A stretch of DNA of 64,000 nt from Macrolepiota albuminosa. Taxonomy: Eukaryota; Basidiomycota; Agaricomycetes; Agaricales; Agaricaceae. Position 1 is the stretch's first letter, and each line of letters begins with the position of its first letter. Below the pieces are notes generated by a model that was not told the DNA's origin, did not search any database, and worked only from the letters and a program-made list of their open reading frames with translations. The stretch covers positions 496,001 to 560,000 of the forward strand of contig JAMWFC010000116.1 in NCBI GenBank assembly GCA_027475525.1, written 5' to 3'. Positions 22,159 through 33,147 of this stretch are shown here, in pieces. The position numbers and the translations under genes are program-made.

Positions 22159-22172
22159 GGGCTAATTTATAT
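22159..22172 (-). promoter_or_regulatory. TATA-like box upstream of the protease fragment
   Basis: Minus-strand 'atatataaatta' lies about 40 bp before the ATG at 22124. Its position suits a fungal core promoter; there is no other support. Confidence 0.35.
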
Positions 22173-22174
22173 AT

Positions 22175-23038
22175 TGGACCATTGACATGGAGCATCAGTA
22201 TCAAATGGTTGTCTAACAGTCAAGCAGACATGTAGCAGCCAGCATCTCTGTTTGATGCGCTGCTTGTGATAACAAATCTTCAGTGAGCAGAATATGATTG
22301 CATCCATAACTATAATGAAATGTCTGTTGTGAATTATTCCTAGTATATAGTCTTGATGAACAAGTTGGTCAAACTTCTGCAGTAGAAAATCTCATAGGAT
22401 CTTACAGATTGAATGACGGTAATACTTCTAGTCAGTTGGTCACAAATGATCACCTCCACAAACTTTCACGGTTGTCCACTTGGGCATTGTCCTCCTTGCA
22501 AAGCCGAATTGATATAAAGCCCCTGGATTCCTTATGTGTATAAAATATGTGTGACAGGATATGAGATTCAATGGCATGAAGATAGAACTTCATCATGATG
22601 AACAAACACCATGCTTAGAACTATCAGCAACCTTTGAATGGAGGGGAAATCTGTCATTTTTCCAATTAAATGAAGTGCATGAATGTTGATGATTGTTATG
22701 AATAATAAGTTTGTCGTGCAGAAATGTATGTGGATAATCCACAGCAATGGAGGGACAACAGTCAGTTGTGGGGTATATACACTTCAGGCAAATTCTACCC
22801 TCAGAAACAGGTCACATGACTTAGAGTCGCATGTCATGTTTTTAATGAGAATTCTCTGCTATTTACTGAGGTGTATACCCACTTCAAGAAGCTTAAGTAG
22901 TTCTGGAGAAACAAATAAGTATCACATCTTTCTGCTTAAGCTCATATCTTTTCTGGAGAAATGCAGTTGTCTATAAGTCACATGTCCTATTCCTAACACT
23001 TTTTAAAAGGTCACTAATTCACTGACCATCTTGTCAAC
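22175..23038. other. Intergenic sequence
   Basis: No gene or repeat supported. Confidence 0.45.
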
Positions 23039-23820
23039 ATGAAGCGAGCACAAAGTATATGCAACTACCCCCGTCCATCTCTGGTGCTCGGTGCCGATGA
23101 CTTGGGAATGCTTCATGAGGCTGACGAGACAAATGAAGATGTTCTCCGTCAACAAGTGCTTGACAAAGACCATGAGAATGACAAGGTGTGCATCGTTCTC
23201 TTCTTGCCCACTTTGCTATTTTGTAAGTAGCTAATGTAGAAGGACAGCTTCAAATGCAAATACAGATTCTGCAGGTGCAGCTCGCACAGTGGCCACCTTT
23301 GGAGCCTGTTCAACAGCTAGAAAAGGAATACAAGAACCTTGATCTGTTGCTGCAAGGAACACAACGAGAGAATGAATGATGCATGGCTGAGCTTGACAGA
23401 TATATTATCTATTCCTTGAGTTATTGTTAATAATTTTGTATGATGAAGGGTCCAGAAACATGAGAAGATGCTCAAACAGGCACTGGTGTGGCTTGTGAGA
23501 GAGAATTGGCAGGTTCATTGCTAGAATGATCCAATGTTTCTCTGATAAGGAGGTCTTTCCACTAGTTGACACTCGATATCACCCCTATTACACACAGCAT
23601 GCCAGCTTCATCAAGCCCCTCTATAATATGACATCAAACACCAGTGGCTGCAAGCAATGCAGAAAATAGTGATATGTCTGTGCATGTAGAACAAGTCTGC
23701 ATGCTAGTCCTTGGAATGGAGCAACACCTTCAGATGAGGGAAGAGAAATTAATAAAGACCATAGAGAAGGCAAAAAGTGAAGCAAACAGGTTCAAAAAGC
23801 AGCATAAAGCATTGGGCATA
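23039..23820 (+). pseudogene. Coiled-coil protein relic of unknown function
   Basis: It starts 'MKRAQSICNYPRPSLVLG' and is open to 23185. A GT donor at 23186 and a TAG at 23237-23239 would define a 54-bp intron, but the following segment reads in a shifted frame ('LQMQIQILQVQLAQ', 'VQQLEKEYKNLDLLLQG'). A second coherent block, 'SVHVEQVCMLVLGMEQHLQ' plus 'IEKAKSEANRFKKQHKALG', ends near 23820. The heptad-rich Glu/Gln/Leu pattern predicts a coiled coil. Stops and shifts show decay. I recall similar N-termini in repetitive basidiomycete hypothetical proteins but cannot assign a function. Confidence 0.45.
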
Positions 23821-24012
23821 TGAATACTGGACAAGGTGCTTGTTGCACATCTTATACCTGGATGATACAATGCATTTTTGTGAGTATACTGTTTCAATTT
23901 TTACTTTCTTAGCTTGAATGCAGTAAGTAGTCATGCATGCCCTTTATTTGATATGTGAATGTGGATATAACAGTAGCAGACAATGGTAATAAAACAGGCA
24001 AAGTTTAAAGTC

Positions 24013-24048
<36 letters not shown>

Positions 24049-24049
24049 T
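24013..24049. repeat. (ATG)n microsatellite
   Basis: About 12 ATG units. The poly-His reading on the minus strand is a by-product. Confidence 0.85.
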
Positions 24050-24219
24050 TGAATCAATAATTTGATTTGAACAAGTAAATGAGACAAAAGAAGTACTAAT
24101 ATAAGAAACTTAATAGAAACTTCTAGAACATTCCAGAGCATCACATGATCTGCAGTAAACTTGTGAGGAACTGAGACGTTCGAGCATGTTAAAGAACCCT
24201 TTCTCTTACTTATGTAAGA

Positions 24220-24344
24220 GAGTCGGGAAAGAGGACAGTCCTTTGGTGGCCAGTCCAATTCCCTGATTTCAACCCTATTGAACATCTCTGGGAGTACTTC
24301 AAAGAGCAACTTAGACAGTATGAAACACCTCCTTATGGTGTGCA
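24220..24344 (+). pseudogene. Tc1/mariner-type transposase C-terminal remnant
   Basis: The frame reads 'WPVQFPDFNPIEHLWEYFK' followed by 'EQLRQYETPPYGVHV'. This is the PDxNPIEHLW motif around the third catalytic acidic residue of Tc1/mariner DDE transposases. Only about 40 residues survive. It is cut at 24345 by the 5' LTR of Gypsy-1, and the continuation is not found beyond the other LTR. Confidence 0.7.
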
Positions 24345-24518
24345 TGTAACGGACTCACACTTGTTACCAGCATCAACAATGCTATAATTCTTCAGTAGAG
24401 TATTACATAAGCTTAACATCTTGTATTTACTCTAGTTCTAGTCAAATCTGATACTGCGGTCTGATTTAGCACTGTGTGGAACACACAAGATAGTTCTAGC
24501 CCATAACCTCAGGTTACA
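24345..24518 (+). repeat. Gypsy-1 5' LTR
   Basis: TG...CA, 174 bp. Shares blocks such as 'catcttgtatt', 'tagttctagtcaa' and 'actgcggtctgat' with the 3' LTR. No recognisable tRNA primer-binding site follows (TTTTTTTAAATC). Confidence 0.8.
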
Positions 24519-24557
24519 TTTTTTTAAATCTTCTGCTATCGGCTTTAAACTCTAGGC

Positions 24558-27190
24558 TTGTTACCGACTAGGCAACTATCATCAAAACCTCTCGATTTTC
24601 TGTTGGAATCACATCAAAAACGTGCTTCCATGACTGGCTCTCTTGATCCGGATCCTCCGTTTCCAGCTGCAGACACAGGTGACCTACCTGTGCTTCAAGC
24701 TGTAAAGACGCAATCTGCATCAGCATATCAACCTCCGCCAAAGCAGGACGAAAAAATTCCTCACAATGTCAGCACGAGCTTTGGAATGCCTGGTGGGCTA
24801 TCTGTATCATGGATAATGTTCATCGTATAATCTGGTGGTAAACTAGGAGAGAGATCCGTGGTATCAGGAATGTCACTGCCAGCGAGCCAAATGCCTTCAT
24901 TGATGTATCCAGTATTGCCTGAGAGCTCATCAGCTCAGTCTGAGGGTCAACCGGACCTTACCCAGTACTCGGAAATGGTACAAGGCAGTGCGTTTGTGCA
25001 TAGTACCCTATTCCAGACTGCATCTACGGAACAACATTTGGAGTATGTGGCAGATACTGCCACTGGATCAGGACCATCATTGTTGACGACACAAGAACGG
25101 AAGCAAGGACCAGCAATAGTGGTCAGTAGGGAAGACGACGAGGTCGTGAGGTTGGAAGAGGCGTTGCCAGCGCCTGGAATTCCAGAGTTGCACAGAAGGG
25201 CCAGCAAACAGCCGCAAGTGAGGCATGAAGGCCTCAGAAGAGCTATGGACCTAGAGTCCAAGCTGGAATCCTCAGATGATGAGGAGAGCAAAAGGTTGCA
25301 TTTGACCTCGTCTATCCAGTTACAGCTGGTGTTGGACAGATATCTGTCGGTCGCAAAGGAATCGACGTGAAAGCGTCTGCAGCTTTATATAGTAAAGCAC
25401 TTACAGTTGCTGGCTGCTAGGAGCCACGATGTACCCCGTGCAGATTCAACTGAATATATCGAATTATTTGTGCATATCTTCAAACTCGAAGTGGTTGAAT
25501 ACCTTAAGTGCAGAGCGGCATGAGGGTCCACAGTCTCAATGGCCACTCTGGCCGACTCAGTGGAATGTGAGATGAGTGTGCACCGACGAGCACCATTAAT
25601 TGCTGACGCAATGGAGTTGCTTAATGTGCCTTGTCAGGCCAATAAGTCTCAGCAAGACTACGTTAGGCATCAGAACACCGCAAACCGTCAACGCATTGTC
25701 AGCGGAGTGCCTCAGCAGGCATTGTCCAAGGTAGAGACTGTGACGACGACTCCGGCAGAGCCAGAGGCACTACTTGCAGTGCAGGAGGTTAAGACACCTT
25801 GAAAGCAAGTTACTATCAAAGAAGAGGTGGACAAAGTCCACATTCTTGAGGAGCAAATGCAACCACAAAGCATAGTGCGACGTGTCCACCTAGTGGACAA
25901 CTGGAATGAACATGTCAATTACCAGAGGATATGCAACCAGGACTTGCGCGATCATGGTGCATCATTGATTAATGACCAGGGGGTAGCCTTTGAAGGGCAT
26001 GAGGGTGTAATGCCTGTCGATGACATGCGGCGACAATTCACAGCTCAAACTGCTGAACCGGACAGAGATCTGGGTGGTAGTGATAATAGTAGTGACCACT
26101 ATGAGCGGAGGGAGCCAACTCGTCGCAATAACAACAGTGGAGGGCATGATCGTAGAAATGACAATCGAGACGATAATAATCGTCATGATAGTGGCAGGCA
26201 GGCTGGTGGATTACCAGCAGAGCCACAAGTGAGGCAACAGCCCACCCCACGGCCAGAAAGAATGGCCAATGAACACCTGTTTTGCAGTTCCTGGGCATTT
26301 TCAATGCCCACACCTCATGAATTGCGTAAAAGTACGCCTGGAATGAACGAGGCAGTCAGGATCCATATGGATCATATGCATGACTGTCTTACTTGTTTGG
26401 TGGACGATTCCCTTGGAGTCAGGTTTAAATTCCCTGCTGGAGTAAGTCCCCGCAAATCCGATGGTAAGCACATACGTGCATATGCCAGAGGACATAGGTT
26501 CTCCCAGTTGGAGGACTGGGCCATGGACGTTTGCTACCACCTGGCAGCCTGCTGCTATGGTAGAGACAATATGGACCAGGAAAGGATATTTGTGCTACAC
26601 AAATTTATAGAGGGAGAGGCACAGAATTGGTTCCGTTGCCATGTCCTCCACATTAATTGCAACAAATCACATTGGATGTTTGAAGAAGTCCTGATAGGAC
26701 TTTATAATCGCTTTGTCAATGCTGCTACAATGCAGGAAGCTTGTGATGCCTTTAGAAAGGCAGTATATGACACTAAGACTGGCGTCCAGACCTTTTATGA
26801 TGACCTGGTGGGTCATGTGCAGAATATGGCTGTCTATCCAGACGAATACACCATTCACGAGACATTCCTGGACAGAATACCCGCAGACATGAGGAGAGTG
26901 TTAATATGCAATGACAATTTGTCTCCAGAGGTCAATACTGTGACTGAATTTTTGGTGTATGCCATTTGTTATGAATAGTTAACATGGACTGCGAACCATT
27001 ATGAGCAGTGTAGTTCATGCCGAGGAACCGTGAACCGTCAGGCAGTGAAGGTGGGAACTTTCCTGGCCAAATGGACGGAGATGAAGAACAATCGCAATCC
27101 GCAATTTGTTGTCTGCAAGTCAATCCCTGGAGGCCAACGACCTTGATCAAAGCCTGCTGGACAATTGCCAGCGAAGGATAGTTGACCCTT
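24558..27190 (+). pseudogene. Gypsy-1 Gag
   Basis: The broken frames 24558-24830, 24858-25370, 25539-25802 and 25827-26978 form one long Gag. The N-terminal half is Pro/Ser/Gln-rich and poorly conserved. Arg/Asn/Asp-rich low complexity (about 26090-26220) precedes the retrotransposon_gag-like helical domain ('FVLHKFIEGEAQNWFRCHV', 'LIGLYNRFVNAATMQEA', 'GVQTFYDDLVGHVQNM', 'IPADMRRVL') in 26520-26920. This would form the nucleocapsid-assembling core. The region is unusually long (about 870 codons) for a gypsy Gag, which may include an extra N-terminal domain. Confidence 0.65.
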
Positions 27191-27191
27191 T

Positions 27192-28130
27192 TTGGATCAA
27201 AACCAAGTAGCGGCGAAAGGGGTAGTAGCACCTGTGGCGCATATGGCAAGCAAACCCACTGAGGGCCCAGGAGCGGCCCAGAGAAGGCCTGCTGGAGACC
27301 CTTTGGCATGCTACAACTGTGTCAGGAGCGGGCATTTTGCTAAGGAATGTCCCTTCCTGCCTAAGGCACACATCCGAGCGGCCCATATGGCTGCGGCACC
27401 TAGCGATGTTGTCAGTGACAACAAGGATGATGAGATCATCGAAGAAGTGGAGGAAGAGCCGCAGGTAGAGGCTGACAGGTCAGAAGTGGATGATGCCGAG
27501 AGCATCCAGATTGATGGCAATGAATACGTCACAGTGGACGTGTACAACAGTGACTATTATGCTCGTGATGATGAGGAGGAATACCTGTTTGCACTGACTG
27601 AGTGCCATGGAGATCAGCGTGTCCGAATGAGACGTGTAACCCTGCAGAAGGCAACTAATAAGTTGCAGCGGCCACGCTATACTCCCGAGGAGAAGGAGTG
27701 CCTGGTCACGTATGTTGATGTCAACAGACATCCGGCATGGACACTGTGGGACTCAGGGAGTACCACTACGGGCATTACGCCCCAGTTTGCTCACGTCAAC
27801 GCGATTTGCGTTCATGAACTGGAGGAGCCATTGATGCTCCAGTTGGGGACTGTAGGGAGTTGCACCATGGTGCAGTTGGGCACTGAAGTAAGAATAAAGA
27901 CGTCAGGGATATTGACCAAGGAATATGTAGACATAGCAAATTTTGATCGCTACAACATGATCATTGGTATGCCGTTTATGCGTAAGAACAAGGTGTCATT
28001 GGACTTTGTGAATGACATGGTCGTTGTAAATGGTACGCCTTTGAAGGCGGAGAAAGTTGTGTTGAATGACACAGATGGTCGTCTGAGGCGCTATCGCACA
28101 ACTGAAAAGCAGTGTGATGAACGCAACTGA
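27192..28130 (+). pseudogene. Gypsy-1 zinc knuckle and retropepsin
   Basis: The frame encodes a CCHC knuckle 'CYNCVRSGHFAKECP' (about 27310-27355), an acidic linker, then the aspartic protease: 'TLWDSGSTTTGITPQF' (DSG at about 27750-27758) and 'MIIGMPFMRKNKV' (about 27958), the second hydrophobic flap/strand region. The protease active-site Asp is intact. The protein cleaves the Gag-Pol polyprotein in the family. This open stretch of 312 residues is the best-preserved part of the element. Confidence 0.8.
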
Positions 28131-29600
28131 CTAGATGGTCGCAAGAGAGTGACTGTACAGGAGGTAGAGGACAAACCGGTCCCACTGAGAAGCCTGCCAG
28201 CAGAGTCGCCAGCTAGACTAATGTCGGAAGAAGAGTTTCAAGGAACTCTGGAGAAGGGGAAGCACCCGGAGGTGACTGGGTGTATCAATGGAGTACAGCG
28301 CAAGACTGAGCATGGTAAATGCGTGGTGGAGTCGCTAGAATGTCAGCCGACTAGCTCTTGAGTGAAGGTTGAGGACTTTGTCAAGGACAAGGTATACAGT
28401 ACAATGGGAACTGTGGAAAGCACAAGGTTGCTAAAGGATTGACCAGTGCCTCGGCCAGTAGTGCAATGGGTGTATGACCCACGAATGCCACAGGAGTAGA
28501 ATGAATTGGTGGCGTCAATGGTGATGCAGACTATGGGAAGGGTGCAGGCAACCTAGATGGGAGAAGTGTACCATCACACACGAGAGGACGAGATTTCCAA
28601 AACATCGGATATCATATTTGATGGACTCTTGCTGAAAGCAAGAAGCATGCAGTCGTTGGCAAGTACGACAAGAAAACAACCAGTTGTAAGGTTGAATCCG
28701 AGAGATCTCACAGAGGAGCATGTACATGCCTTATAGGAGCGATTTGAACCAAAGGTTCAACTGCGTATAGCACCCATAGCAAAAGGAAAAGGTAAGGCTG
28801 TGAGCCTTACAGAGGAGGATATCCCTCGATTGCGCCAGCAATGGCAACAGGAGTTTGCTGATATTGTCAATGGAACAAAGGAAGAGCTTCCTCCGTGGTG
28901 GGAGGTTAATCATGAGATTAACCTCATTGACAATAACAAGCAGTACAAATATCATTTGCCTTGCTGCCCACGAGCACTACAGGATTGACTTTGTGAAAAG
29001 ACGAATAGATACATAAACGCAAGGTGGTGGGAACCACGACCAGCGGTGCAAGCTGCACCCTTACTTTGTATCCCCAAGAAGGATGGAATGTTGAGGACTG
29101 CATTGGATGCGCAACAGTGCAATGATAACACAGTCAAGGATGTCACACCTCTTCCAGATCAGGAAGTCATATGCGAAGATGTTGCGACAGCAAAGTATAG
29201 GTTGAAAATTGACCTAACAGATGCGTATAACGAGGTTCGCATATGTGAAGAGGATATACCAAAGACGCTGTTCTTGTCCCTGATGGGGACGTTTGTGAGT
29301 AACATCATGCAGATTGGTGATTGTAATGCACCAGCGACATTTCAGAGGTTGATGACCTCAATCTTCCAAGATGTAATTGGGAAGTTTATGCATGTCTATT
29401 TGGATGATATATTCATTTTTTCTGACTCCATTGAGGAGCATGAGCAGCACCTACAAGTCATATTTGAACAACTACGCAAGGCTAGCCTCTATCTCAAATG
29501 GAAGAAGTGCGAGTTGTACGCGACGAGTATAGATTGTCTCAGTCACGTTATTGATGAGAAGGGTATTCACCCGGACACAGATAAGCTCGACCAAATTTGA
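28131..29600 (+). pseudogene. Gypsy-1 linker and reverse transcriptase
   Basis: A linker with several stops (28359-28361, 28733-28735, 28985-28987) leads to the RT fingers/palm: 'AAPLLCIPKKDGMLRTALD' (29053), 'KYRLKIDLTDAYNEVRI' (29194), the catalytic 'YLDDIFIFSDS' (29398; YxDD intact) and 'KWKKCELYATSIDCLSHVI' (29500). It synthesises cDNA from element RNA. The frame stops at 29598-29600, just before the connection domain. Confidence 0.8.
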
Positions 29601-30230
29601 GAGTGGCGTACTCCACACACATATAATGATATCCAACAATTTGTTGGACTTGTAAACTATATTGGCAACTTTTTGCCAGACATCACTGCATATACAGGGC
29701 CACTTATGGCCATGACCCAGAATGGGTCCCCTTTTCACTGGAGACCGCTGCATCAGCAGTGCTTTGAGATGATTAAGCGCATTTGCGCAAAGACGCCAGT
29801 CATTTGGCCAATTGATCCACGCCTTGATGAGCCCATATGGCTTATATGTGACACATCGAAGACTGGGGTTGGAGCCATGTTTGGCCAAGGTAAAACGTGG
29901 CAGACTTGCCAACCAGCAGGATTTATGTCCCGTAAATTCACTGCTGCCCAGCAGAATTATGCTGTACATGAGTTAGAAATACTCACGATCCTGGAAGCCC
30001 TCCTAAAATGGGAGGATAAACTGATGGGATACAAGATCCACATCATTACGGATCACAAAGCACTAGAGTTCTTCAAGACTCAGGTGCACTTGTCTCCACG
30101 GCAACATTGCTGGATTGACTACATGTTGCGGTACCAGTTCGACATCACCTATGTAAAAGGTGAATTGAACAAAGTCGCGGATTGCCTATCTCGATATTTT
30201 GAGAGTGATACTTGAGATGACATCCATGAC
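29601..30230 (+). pseudogene. Gypsy-1 RT connection and RNase H
   Basis: 'FVGLVNYIGNFLPDI' (29641) begins the thumb/connection. RNase H follows: 'LICDTSKTGVGAMFGQG' (29842), 'SRKFTAAQQNYAVHELEIL' (29929), 'IITDHKALEFF' (30043) and 'YVKGELNKVADCLSR' (30150). The conserved acidic residues D, E and D are visible. It removes RNA from the RNA-DNA hybrid. Confidence 0.8.
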
Positions 30231-30407
30231 ACGCATGACTATGTCCAGGTGGACAAACGTATTGACCCAGAGGGTGAAGACTTGCCCCTGCATTGGTTCC
30301 ATGAGATCAAGGAACATAGGATTGAGTTACGTGCCATGCAAGCGCAGGAAACACGTCGCAGTAAGTAACTGCACAAACAGCGAGAAGCTTGCGATATCAA
30401 GGCCCAG

Positions 30408-31292
30408 GTGCTGGTGGAGCATGAGGCCCCTCAGCCAAGTGAAGAGACAAGGCAAGGGGTGCCTCTGAGAGGCACTGATATGACACTCCAGCAGATGCTG
30501 GAGTCACAGGACCATAATCCTGCACCGGCCGACTTAGGCAATGTGCAATTCCGCACACGTATCCAGCAGGGATACAAGGATGATAATCTCTTTTTAGAGA
30601 TTCTGAACAATACCCAAGTGCATCCACGCTTCAGGGTGGAGCAGCAGCTCGTCTACCTTACCAGATCCATTGGGTCCAAAGTCATCTGCATTCCCTGGGA
30701 GAGGTCGTTAATCACAACTATCCTGGACCAGGCCCATAGAGTAGTGGGCCACTTCGGAACTCAGAAAATGCTGGACTATGTGCGGCGCTGGTACTGGTGG
30801 CTGCAAATGGCCAAAGAAGCGAGCCAATTCTGCTCGACATGCAAGCTATGTCAACGGTCGAAAGTATCGACATTAAAGCCACCAGGAAAGCTTCATTCGC
30901 TTCCTATACTGGTCAAACCCTGAGATTTGATTAAGATGGATTTTATAGGTCCGTTTTCCGAGTCGAAAGGGTTTAACTACCTCTGGGTAGTGATCTGCAG
31001 AATGACCAGTATGGTCCATCTCATTCCAGTGAGAACCACCATGACAGCGTCGGACTTGTCGTGGATCTATCTCAAGGAGATAGTGTGCCTTTATGGATTG
31101 CCAAATTTGATCATAAGCAATCAAGATGCTAAGTTCACTTCCAAATGGTGGATGGAGCTGCACAAACTGCTCGGAGCAAAGCTGCTCATGTTGACGTTGT
31201 TTCATCCACAAACAAATGGTCAGACAGAACGTGTGAATAGAAATATCGTGCAAATATTGCAAGTGTTTGTATGCCCTGATCAGAAGGACTGG
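30408..31292 (+). pseudogene. Gypsy-1 integrase, zinc and catalytic domains
   Basis: The HHCC zinc domain reads H...H from 'AHRVVGHFGTQKMLDYV' (30731) and 'CSTCKLCQRSK' (30833). A stop at 30921-30923 precedes the catalytic core: first Asp in 'IKMDFIGPF' (30932), the expected second Asp is Asn (ISNQDAKF, codon 31119-31121), and Glu is present in 'TNGQTERVN' (31227-31229). The spacing between the second and third positions is 35 residues, as in the DD(35)E family. With one catalytic Asp replaced, strand transfer is unlikely. The frame is then interrupted by a solo LTR at 31293. Confidence 0.8.
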
Positions 31293-32219
31293 TGATAGGA
31301 TCCCATATAGGATCAGCGCATCAACGGCAGGCGACAGCAACGCGGCACTGACTCAAGATACCTTAGCGCGCGCTAATTAACCAATTTTGGCGATATTTAA
31401 TGGCCGTGCACGGCAAGAAGCAGATCCAATCAGTGATAACGCCGACGGCAGACAGAATGACAACTGACAGATAGCATCAGCCACTGACGACAGCGCTTAG
31501 GGAGAAGCCTGATGATCTCTCAAAAACTGACGGACAGCTTGGCGTTTGACCTTGGCGTCTGACACCGCTTAGCGCTTCGATTCGGCACCTGACATTGCTA
31601 AGCACTTTGGACAGACAGAAGGGTGATGGATTGATGATTTAGCACCGCGATCTGCCGCCTGGTGGCGCTAAGGGTCTTGAATGGACGGTAGGGATCTGAA
31701 ACCGTTGGAGCTACCCCTATGAAATTTTCTAGTTTACCGCACTTTGGCGTCATTAGCCACTGGCGACGGTGAACTCATTGTAGTATAAAAGTACTTGCCG
31801 ACTTGTAAAGAGAACAATAGACCAGAGTTTCCTGCTCCCCTTACTTCAGTCTCCCTTACGCTCCAGAGCTCATTTACGGTTGGCAATGTCAAACTTGTTG
31901 GCAGTTGCAGACTCTCGCCAACACTCGACACACTCGTGCCTTGCAGCTACGGCAGGCATTATCGACGCTTAGACCTCGCTAAGCTTATCGTGCTCTTGCC
32001 GCTAACATTGCCGTGTTCGCTTACCACTTCTTCATAGGTGCTTTACCTTAGCGCTGGACACTTGCCAACTCCACTTACCGACTTTTACCCATTTTCACAG
32101 GCGCGTTCTCTGGGACCTGCCCGGGACTCCTCACATCACTTATAGCGCGCCCAACGCAAGCAATTGGTACGGTAACACTACAGTTACACTTGTTACTGAC
32201 CAAACTTTGGGCGTCATCA
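31293..32219 (+). mobile_element. Solo LTR, family LTR-B, copy 1
   Basis: A ~927-bp insertion TGATAGG...TCATCA flanked on both sides by CTGG (5' flank ACTGG at 31288-31292; 3' CTGG at 32220-32223). It separates integrase codons '...PDQKDW' from 'DRYPLVEFVIN'. No internal element region remains, so it is a solo LTR. A TATAAAA box lies at 31784-31790. It is CpG-rich compared with copy 2 at 40.4-41.4 kb. Confidence 0.8.
31784..31790 (+). promoter_or_regulatory. TATA box in LTR-B copy 1
   Basis: TATAAAA in the central part of the LTR; copy 2 has TATAAAT at 40901-40907 in the matching place. Probable U3 core promoter. Confidence 0.5.
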
Positions 32220-32223
32220 CTGG

Positions 32224-32931
32224 GTGGATAGATATCCACTTGTTGAATTTGTGATAAACATGAGCATCTCTGAAACCACAGGGTATTCACCCTTCAAACT
32301 CAATAATGGCTACATGCCATCCATGATTTGTGAACTTCGCACTGACAAAGCTATTCATGTGGGAGTAAAGCAGTTGGCGTGCAATGCGCTAAGGAACTTG
32401 GCAGATGCTCATGATGTGATTATAGAATCGTGCATATGGCAAACAAAGCATGCAAATAATCGCAGACGTGATGATCTGGACATCGAGAAAGGGACCCTAG
32501 TGTACCTCTTGACAAAGAACTTGAACCTGCCGAAAGGCAGGGCGAGTAAGCTGTGTCTGAAGTGGATTGGACCATATAGGGTCCTAGAGGCCGAGCCCAG
32601 CACATCTAACTACGTGCTGCAAGCGCGCAGGATAGTCCCTAAGTTCCATGTGTCACTGTTGTGACCGTACCTGGCCAATAGTGATGTGCTCTTTCCTAAT
32701 CGCGCAACTCCAGAGCCGTATGACTTTGGAACTGGTGAAGACCAGGAATGGTTCGTAGATGACCTCATTGGTCATAGGTGGATAAGGGGAAACCTCGAGT
32801 TTGAGGTGAGGTGGAGCTTAGGTGATACTACCTGGGAACCGCTAGTGAATTGCAAAGATCTTGCAGCGATAGACAGGTACCTAAAGCTGCAGGGCATGAA
32901 ACACCCTCAACAGCTAGCAAAACATGCATAA
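32224..32931 (+). pseudogene. Gypsy-1 integrase C-terminus and chromodomain
   Basis: After the solo LTR the integrase continues: 'VEFVINMSISETTGYSPF' (32244), 'GTLVYLLTKNLNLPKGRASK' (32492), 'LCLKWIGPYRVLEAEPS' (the GPY/F region) and 'PKFHVSLL' to a stop at 32662-32664. A chromodomain follows: 'EWFVDDLIGHRWIRGNLEFE' and 'VRWSLGDTTWEPLVNCKDL' (32748-32860). In chromoviruses this domain directs integration towards methylated-histone chromatin. It marks Gypsy-1 as a chromovirus. Confidence 0.8.
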
Positions 32932-33147
32932 CGTGCATGTGGTGGTGGAATGTGGACGAAGTCCACTTTGATAGCCGGTAACTAACCAGGTGGCTACTGA
33001 TTGTGGCTGTTTACATGACTATGATTGCTGGTGAGAGGCTGGGTGGCATGTATTTATAGTTATGTACACCACTGGTGGAGTTGGGAGATTGTTTTTTCTC
33101 TGTTCTTTCCTCAGTCCCAATACACGTAGCTGACGTGTTGCTTCAAA

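Noticed and set aside
23944..24345. Minus-strand ORF with a His-rich tract
   Set aside because: The His run is an (ATG)n microsatellite read backwards, and the rest is antisense to the Tc1/mariner remnant.
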